A DNA stretch of 12,042 nucleotides. It comes from an uncultured Alcanivoracaceae bacterium (GTDB lineage: Bacteria; Pseudomonadota; Gammaproteobacteria; Pseudomonadales; Alcanivoracaceae). A program made the position numbers and the translations under genes. The number at the start of each line of letters is the position of its first letter. Positions within the stretch are counted from its first letter, which is position 1. This document shows positions 8,967 to 12,042 of the stretch, piece after piece. The notes beneath the pieces are model-generated. The model did no database searches. It was given only the letters and a program-made list of their open reading frames with translations, and was not told where the DNA came from. The DNA is taken from contig CALEAR010000380.1 of NCBI GenBank assembly GCA_937943665.1, positions 1-12,042 of the forward strand, in the 5' to 3' direction.

Positions 8967-8990
8967 CTATTTCAAAAAATTTTGATATAG
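8967..8990. promoter_or_regulatory. 24-bp palindromic operator in front of the ArsR/methyltransferase gene
   Basis: Left half CTATTTCAAAA and right half TTTTGATATAG, with two As between them, are inverted repeats with 10 of 11 positions matching. Its right half contains the -35 hexamer TTGATA (8982-8987), so a bound repressor would block RNA polymerase. AT-rich palindromes with this shape are typical for ArsR-type winged-helix proteins, and the regulator encoded next is the obvious candidate, giving autoregulation and control of metK. Confidence 0.7.
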
Positions 8991-9010
8991 GTTCGCCATT
9001 GGCGTATAGT
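8982..9010 (+). promoter_or_regulatory. Sigma70 promoter of the ArsR/methyltransferase-metK operon
   Basis: TTGATA (8982-8987) and TATAGT (9005-9010) are each one mismatch from consensus, with an ideal 17-nt spacer. The usual start point 6-8 bases after the -10 falls at 9016-9018, that is on the ATG at 9017, which predicts a leaderless mRNA. Confidence 0.72.
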
Positions 9011-9016
9011 TCGCCC

Positions 9017-10021
9017 ATGAGCAACATAGCGTCCCCTGCATTTACCTTGAATAGCTTAGCTGCTTTTTATAAAGCCGCAGGGGATGAGCTTCGCCTAAAG
9101 GTGCTTCAAGCCCTAGGGAATAACAGCTTTGCCGCTTCAGAATTAAGTACCTTGCTAGCCCTGAGCCAATCTCGGCTAAGCCACCATTTAAAGGTACTAA
9201 CACAGGCGGGTTTGGTGGAGGCCAGACGCGAAGGCAATACCCTGTTCTACCGGCGCCGGTTACCCGATTGGGAGGCTTCCCCCATCACAGCCGCTGCCCA
9301 ACAGGCTTTGTTTCATAGACTTAACCAAATGGCGTTAGATCCCGACATGCCAGCAGCCTTTGAGTTACTTGAGCAAGCGCGAAGTGCAAAAAGCCAAGCC
9401 TATTTTGCCTCACAGGATACTCGGCTACAGGAAGACCCTTTCCTTGCTTATAGCCAAGATTACCAAGCACTTGCCGCCAGCATGCTGCAACGGGCTTTAC
9501 CCCAAGGAGGCGAGGCCCTTTTGGAAATAGGCCCAGGCGAAGGGCAGTTCCTCGCCAAAGTGGCAAAACACTTTCAGTATTTATTGGGCATAGAACGCAG
9601 CCCCGCCCAGCTGCAACGGGCGAAAAAATTACTTCAAGCCCAAGGGGTTAACGCCCAGTTAGAGCAAGGTCATTGGCCCAACCAAGCCCCTGCTCAACAA
9701 TTTGATGCGGTGGTGCTGAACATGGTGTTACACCACATGGCTCACCCAGCCGATGCGCTCATTGCTGCAGCGCGCCGGCTAAAACCTAACGGGGTGCTGA
9801 TTATTACTGAGTTATGTGCACATCAGCAGCTTTGGACACAAACCAACTATGGTCATGTGTGGCTTGGGTTTCACGAGCAGGATTTACAACATTGGTTAGC
9901 AAGCGCGGGGTTAGAAGCGCAAGAATGCCAATTCATGGCCCTCGGCAATGGATTCCAGTTGCAAGTGCGCAGTTTTACACACCCCAAAACAAAACAAATG
10001 AATGGTACTACCACGGAGTAA
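9017..10021 (+). CDS. ArsR-family regulator fused to a SAM-dependent methyltransferase-like domain
   Basis: This 334-residue protein has two parts. Residues about 12-85 are a winged helix of ArsR type, with recognition region [22 protein letters not shown] (49-70) and wing [10 protein letters not shown]. Residues about 150-320 are a class I methyltransferase fold with SAM motif [12 protein letters not shown] (168-179), acidic GIERS (191-195), and [13 protein letters not shown]. The metal-binding ELCVCDL motif of classical ArsR is absent, so it is not a metal sensor. Proteins of this build next to metK or ahcY have been described as SahR-like sensors of S-adenosylhomocysteine; by analogy the C-terminal domain would bind SAH or SAM rather than methylate. 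Start: TTG 8999 lies between the promoter hexamers and cannot be used; ATG 9017 has no Shine-Dalgarno and fits leaderless translation. metK begins 7 nt after its stop. In Pseudomonas an equivalent gene also precedes metK. Confidence 0.88.
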   Translation: MSNIASPAFTLNSLAAFYKAAGDELRLKVLQALGNNSFAASELSTLLALSQSRLSHHLKVLTQAGLVEARREGNTLFYRRRLPDWEASPITAAAQQALFHRLNQMALDPDMPAAFELLEQARSAKSQAYFASQDTRLQEDPFLAYSQDYQALAASMLQRALPQGGEALLEIGPGEGQFLAKVAKHFQYLLGIERSPAQLQRAKKLLQAQGVNAQLEQGHWPNQAPAQQFDAVVLNMVLHHMAHPADALIAAARRLKPNGVLIITELCAHQQLWTQTNYGHVWLGFHEQDLQHWLASAGLEAQECQFMALGNGFQLQVRSFTHPKTKQMNGTTTE

Positions 10022-10028
10022 CTACCCC

Positions 10029-11189
10029 ATGAGCGAATATACAATTTTTACCTCTGAATCCGTATCTGAGGGCCATCCCGATAAAATGGCAGACCAAATC
10101 TCCGATGCGGTACTCGATGCCATCATCCAAGATGATCCAGATGCCCGAGTTGCAGTGGAGACCTTAGTGAAAACTGGGGTAGCTATTATTGCGGGTGAAG
10201 TGACCACCAACACGTATGTGGATTTAGAACAGGTGGTGCGTGATGTGATTTTAGACATCGGCTACAACAGCTCCGAAGTGGGCTTTGATGGCGCCAGCTG
10301 TGGTGTGCTTAACGCCATTGGCAAGCAAAGCGCAGATATTGCCCAAGGCGTGGATGAAAAAGAAGACAACCAACTTGGCGCTGGCGACCAAGGTCTCATG
10401 TTCGGCTATGCCAGCAATGAAACCGAAAGTTTTATGCCCGCCCCTATTCACTATGCCCACCGCTTAATGGAGCGCCAAGCACAGTTACGCAAAAGCGGGG
10501 TGCTCGATTGGCTACGCCCTGATGCCAAAAGCCAGCTCACCTTACGTTATGAAAACGGCAAACCCGTGGCGGTGGATGCAGTGGTGCTTTCCACCCAGCA
10601 TGCTGCCCACATTAGCCAAAAAGACATTCACGAAGCAGTGATGGAAGAAATTATTAAACCTGTGCTGCCCACTGAGTGGCTGCACACCGGCACCAAATAT
10701 CACATTAACCCCACCGGCAACTTTGTCATTGGTGGTCCCGTGGGCGATTGCGGCTTAACCGGCCGCAAAATTATTGTGGATACCTACGGCGGCATGGCCC
10801 GCCATGGCGGTGGCGCGTTTTCAGGCAAGGACCCCTCTAAAGTCGACCGCTCCGCCGCCTACGCTGGCCGTTATGTGGCCAAAAACGTGGTGGCTGCAGG
10901 CCTTGCGGAGCGCTGTGAAATTCAAGTGAGCTATGCCATTGGTGTGGCAGAACCCACATCCATTTCAGTGAACACCTTTGGCACGGGTCGCATTAGCGAT
11001 GAGGCCATCGCTAGCTTAATTAGTAAACACTTTGATTTACGTCCTAGCGGCATTATTGAAGCACTCGATTTACGCCGCCCTATTTATCGTGACACCGCCG
11101 CCTACGGACACTTTGGCCGCGACAACCCTAATTTCACCTGGGAACGCACCGATTTAGCCGAGGCGCTTAAAGCCGACGCCGGCATTTAA
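10029..11189 (+). CDS. metK: S-adenosylmethionine synthetase
   Basis: MetK makes S-adenosylmethionine from methionine and ATP, giving phosphate and pyrophosphate, in the cytoplasm. It has 386 residues, the normal length. Visible motifs are [13 protein letters not shown] (11-23, with His16 and Asp18 for ATP and metal), [12 protein letters not shown] (117-128), and [19 protein letters not shown] (260-278) with the phosphate-binding lysine and arginine. ATG 10029 is chosen because it gives the classical [19 protein letters not shown] start. GGAG (10015-10018) lies ten bases upstream, inside the end of the regulator gene. An upstream in-frame GTG at 10002 would only add non-conserved residues. 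It should be transcribed with the regulator gene; no terminator follows before the riboswitch, so readthrough into ahcY is possible. Confidence 0.98.
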   Translation: MSEYTIFTSESVSEGHPDKMADQISDAVLDAIIQDDPDARVAVETLVKTGVAIIAGEVTTNTYVDLEQVVRDVILDIGYNSSEVGFDGASCGVLNAIGKQSADIAQGVDEKEDNQLGAGDQGLMFGYASNETESFMPAPIHYAHRLMERQAQLRKSGVLDWLRPDAKSQLTLRYENGKPVAVDAVVLSTQHAAHISQKDIHEAVMEEIIKPVLPTEWLHTGTKYHINPTGNFVIGGPVGDCGLTGRKIIVDTYGGMARHGGGAFSGKDPSKVDRSAAYAGRYVAKNVVAAGLAERCEIQVSYAIGVAEPTSISVNTFGTGRISDEAIASLISKHFDLRPSGIIEALDLRRPIYRDTAAYGHFGRDNPNFTWERTDLAEALKADAGI

Positions 11190-11194
11190 TGAAA

Positions 11195-11250
11195 CCATCC
11201 GAGGGGCGCTGCAGCGGTTCGCCGCTAGGCTCGGATATCAACGGCGCCCA
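11195..11250 (+). ncRNA. S-adenosylhomocysteine (SAH) riboswitch
   Basis: The segment follows the SAH riboswitch layout. P1 is ATCCGAG (11197-11203) with CTCGGAT (11230-11236). P2 is AGCGG (11213-11217), loop TTCG, and CCGCT (11222-11226). The pseudoknot P4 is GGGCGC (11204-11209) with GCGCCC (11244-11249). The conserved core bases GAGG-GCGCTGC and GGCTCGG are in place. It lies directly before ahcY, its standard target. In this class SAH binding turns expression on, so cells clear SAH when it builds up. The start of the transcript carrying it is not evident; it may be readthrough from metK or a promoter inside the end of metK. Confidence 0.95.
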
Positions 11251-11270
11251 TTCGCTAAACACGAATGGAG
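11248..11270 (+). promoter_or_regulatory. ahcY: Expression-platform hairpin and ribosome binding site of ahcY
   Basis: CCATTCG (11248-11254) and CGAATGG (11262-11268) form a perfect 7-bp stem with a seven-base loop. The 3' arm includes the first two Gs of the Shine-Dalgarno GGAG (11267-11270), six bases before the ATG. C11248 and C11249 are also the last two bases of the riboswitch P4 strand, so P4 formation with SAH and full closure of this hairpin compete. That fits translation being switched on by SAH. Confidence 0.75.
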
Positions 11271-11276
11271 AGAAAC

Positions 11277-12042
11277 ATGAGTACAACTGCCACATCTATT
11301 GCTAAGCAAGATTTTAAAGTCGCCGATCTTTCCCTGGCGGATTGGGGCCGACGTGAAATTGCCATTGCAGAAACCGAAATGCCTGCCTTGATGGCCATTC
11401 GCAACAAATATCGTGCCTCACAGCCCCTAAAGGGCGCGCGTATTATTGGTTGCATTCACATGACCATTCAAACAGCAGTGCTCATTGAAACCCTACAAGA
11501 CCTAGGTGCTGAAGTGCGCTGGTCAAGCTGCAACGTGTTCTCCACTCAGGACCACGCTGCCGCCGCTATTGCAGCCGCAGGCACCCCCGTGTTTGCGTGG
11601 AAGGGTGAAACGGAAGAAGAATACATTTGGTGTATTGAACAAACCTGTCACGATGGCAATGGCAACCTATGGGATGCCAACATGATCCTAGATGACGGTG
11701 GTGATCTCACCGCGCTAATTCATGAAAAGTATCCGCAAATGCTTGAAAAAATTCACGGCATCTCCGAAGAGACCACCACTGGGGTAATGCGCCTGCATGA
11801 CATGCTAAAAAAAGGCACCCTAAAGGTGCCTGCCATTAATGTGAACGATGCCGTTACCAAATCGAAAAACGACAACCGTTATGGCTGCCGCCACTCCCTT
11901 AATGATGCTGTGAAGCGCGCCACCGACCACCTACTTTCTGGTAAGCGTGCCTTAGTGATCGGTTACGGTGATGTGGGTAAAGGCTCTGCACAATCCCTAC
12001 GCCAAGAGGGCATGATTGTGCGCGTTACCGAAATCGACCCTA
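11277..12042 (+). CDS. ahcY: Adenosylhomocysteinase (S-adenosylhomocysteine hydrolase), N-terminal part, runs off the window
   Basis: AhcY splits S-adenosylhomocysteine reversibly into adenosine and homocysteine with a tightly bound NAD, which relieves product inhibition of methyltransferases. The first 255 codons are present. Residues matching the human active site (by alignment from memory) are all kept: His61 (GCIHMT), Asp140 (ILDDGGD), Glu165 (GISEETTTG), Lys195, Asp199, Asn200 and Cys204 ([20 protein letters not shown]). The NAD motif GYGDVGKG is at 229-236. The sequence ends at the window edge, not at a stop codon. The ATG has GGAG six bases upstream, under control of the SAH riboswitch. 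Together with metK and the SAM/SAH-domain regulator it forms the activated methyl cycle block. Confidence 0.97.
   Translation, partial: MSTTATSIAKQDFKVADLSLADWGRREIAIAETEMPALMAIRNKYRASQPLKGARIIGCIHMTIQTAVLIETLQDLGAEVRWSSCNVFSTQDHAAAAIAAAGTPVFAWKGETEEEYIWCIEQTCHDGNGNLWDANMILDDGGDLTALIHEKYPQMLEKIHGISEETTTGVMRLHDMLKKGTLKVPAINVNDAVTKSKNDNRYGCRHSLNDAVKRATDHLLSGKRALVIGYGDVGKGSAQSLRQEGMIVRVTEIDP

Noticed and set aside
8999..9016. TTG 8999 as start of the ArsR/methyltransferase gene
   Set aside because: It falls inside the spacer between TTGATA and TATAGT and would not be in the mRNA.
10002..10028. Upstream in-frame GTG start for metK
   Set aside because: It overlaps the regulator gene by 20 bases and precedes the Shine-Dalgarno; the conserved MetK N-terminus begins at 10029.

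Overview
The window comes from a gammaproteobacterium, probably marine and related to the Pseudomonadales/Oceanospirillales. The evidence is gene order and protein identity. The layout tkt-gap(epd)-pgk-fba on one strand, divergent from an ArsR/methyltransferase gene, metK and ahcY on the other, matches the locus known from Pseudomonas aeruginosa. A trimethylamine monooxygenase of the marine-bacterial type is also present. No rRNA, tRNA, CRISPR or transposase gene is visible.

Left block (1-4522, minus strand): transketolase, glyceraldehyde-3-phosphate dehydrogenase, phosphoglycerate kinase and class II fructose-bisphosphate aldolase lie close together in one direction, as a central carbon operon. 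Two of these genes are abnormal. pgk is split by a frameshift that fits a net loss of 8 nt exactly. fba keeps its normal first 63 codons but then runs into a tail that does not belong to aldolase and looks like a glycoside hydrolase. Both lie within 1.25 kb of the left edge, so assembly or consensus error must be considered beside real mutation.

Middle block (4523-8966): a cargo region sits between tkt and the metK operon, which are close neighbours in Pseudomonas. It holds a translationally coupled pair of small multidrug resistance (SMR) subunits (MdtJ/MdtI-like), a convergent trimethylamine monooxygenase gene (tmm) with a strong terminator, and a divergent GMC-family FAD alcohol dehydrogenase gene. 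The 353-nt tmm/GMC intergenic region has an extended -10 promoter for tmm, a perfect inverted repeat, a tandem 12-bp repeat and a roughly 206-nt tmm leader with several predicted stems. A shared role in methylated amine or quaternary ammonium metabolism is an inference from proximity.

Right block (8967-12042, plus strand): the S-adenosylmethionine (SAM) cycle. An ArsR-type regulator fused to a SAM-binding methyltransferase-like domain is preceded by a palindromic operator overlapping a consensus-like promoter. Its predicted transcription start falls on the A of the ATG, so the mRNA is probably leaderless. metK follows 7 nt later. An S-adenosylhomocysteine (SAH) riboswitch lies between metK and ahcY, with its pseudoknot strand overlapping a hairpin that can hide the ahcY ribosome binding site. 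MetK makes SAM, methyltransferases turn it into SAH, and AhcY removes SAH. One protein and one RNA that may both sense this cycle lie on either side of metK.
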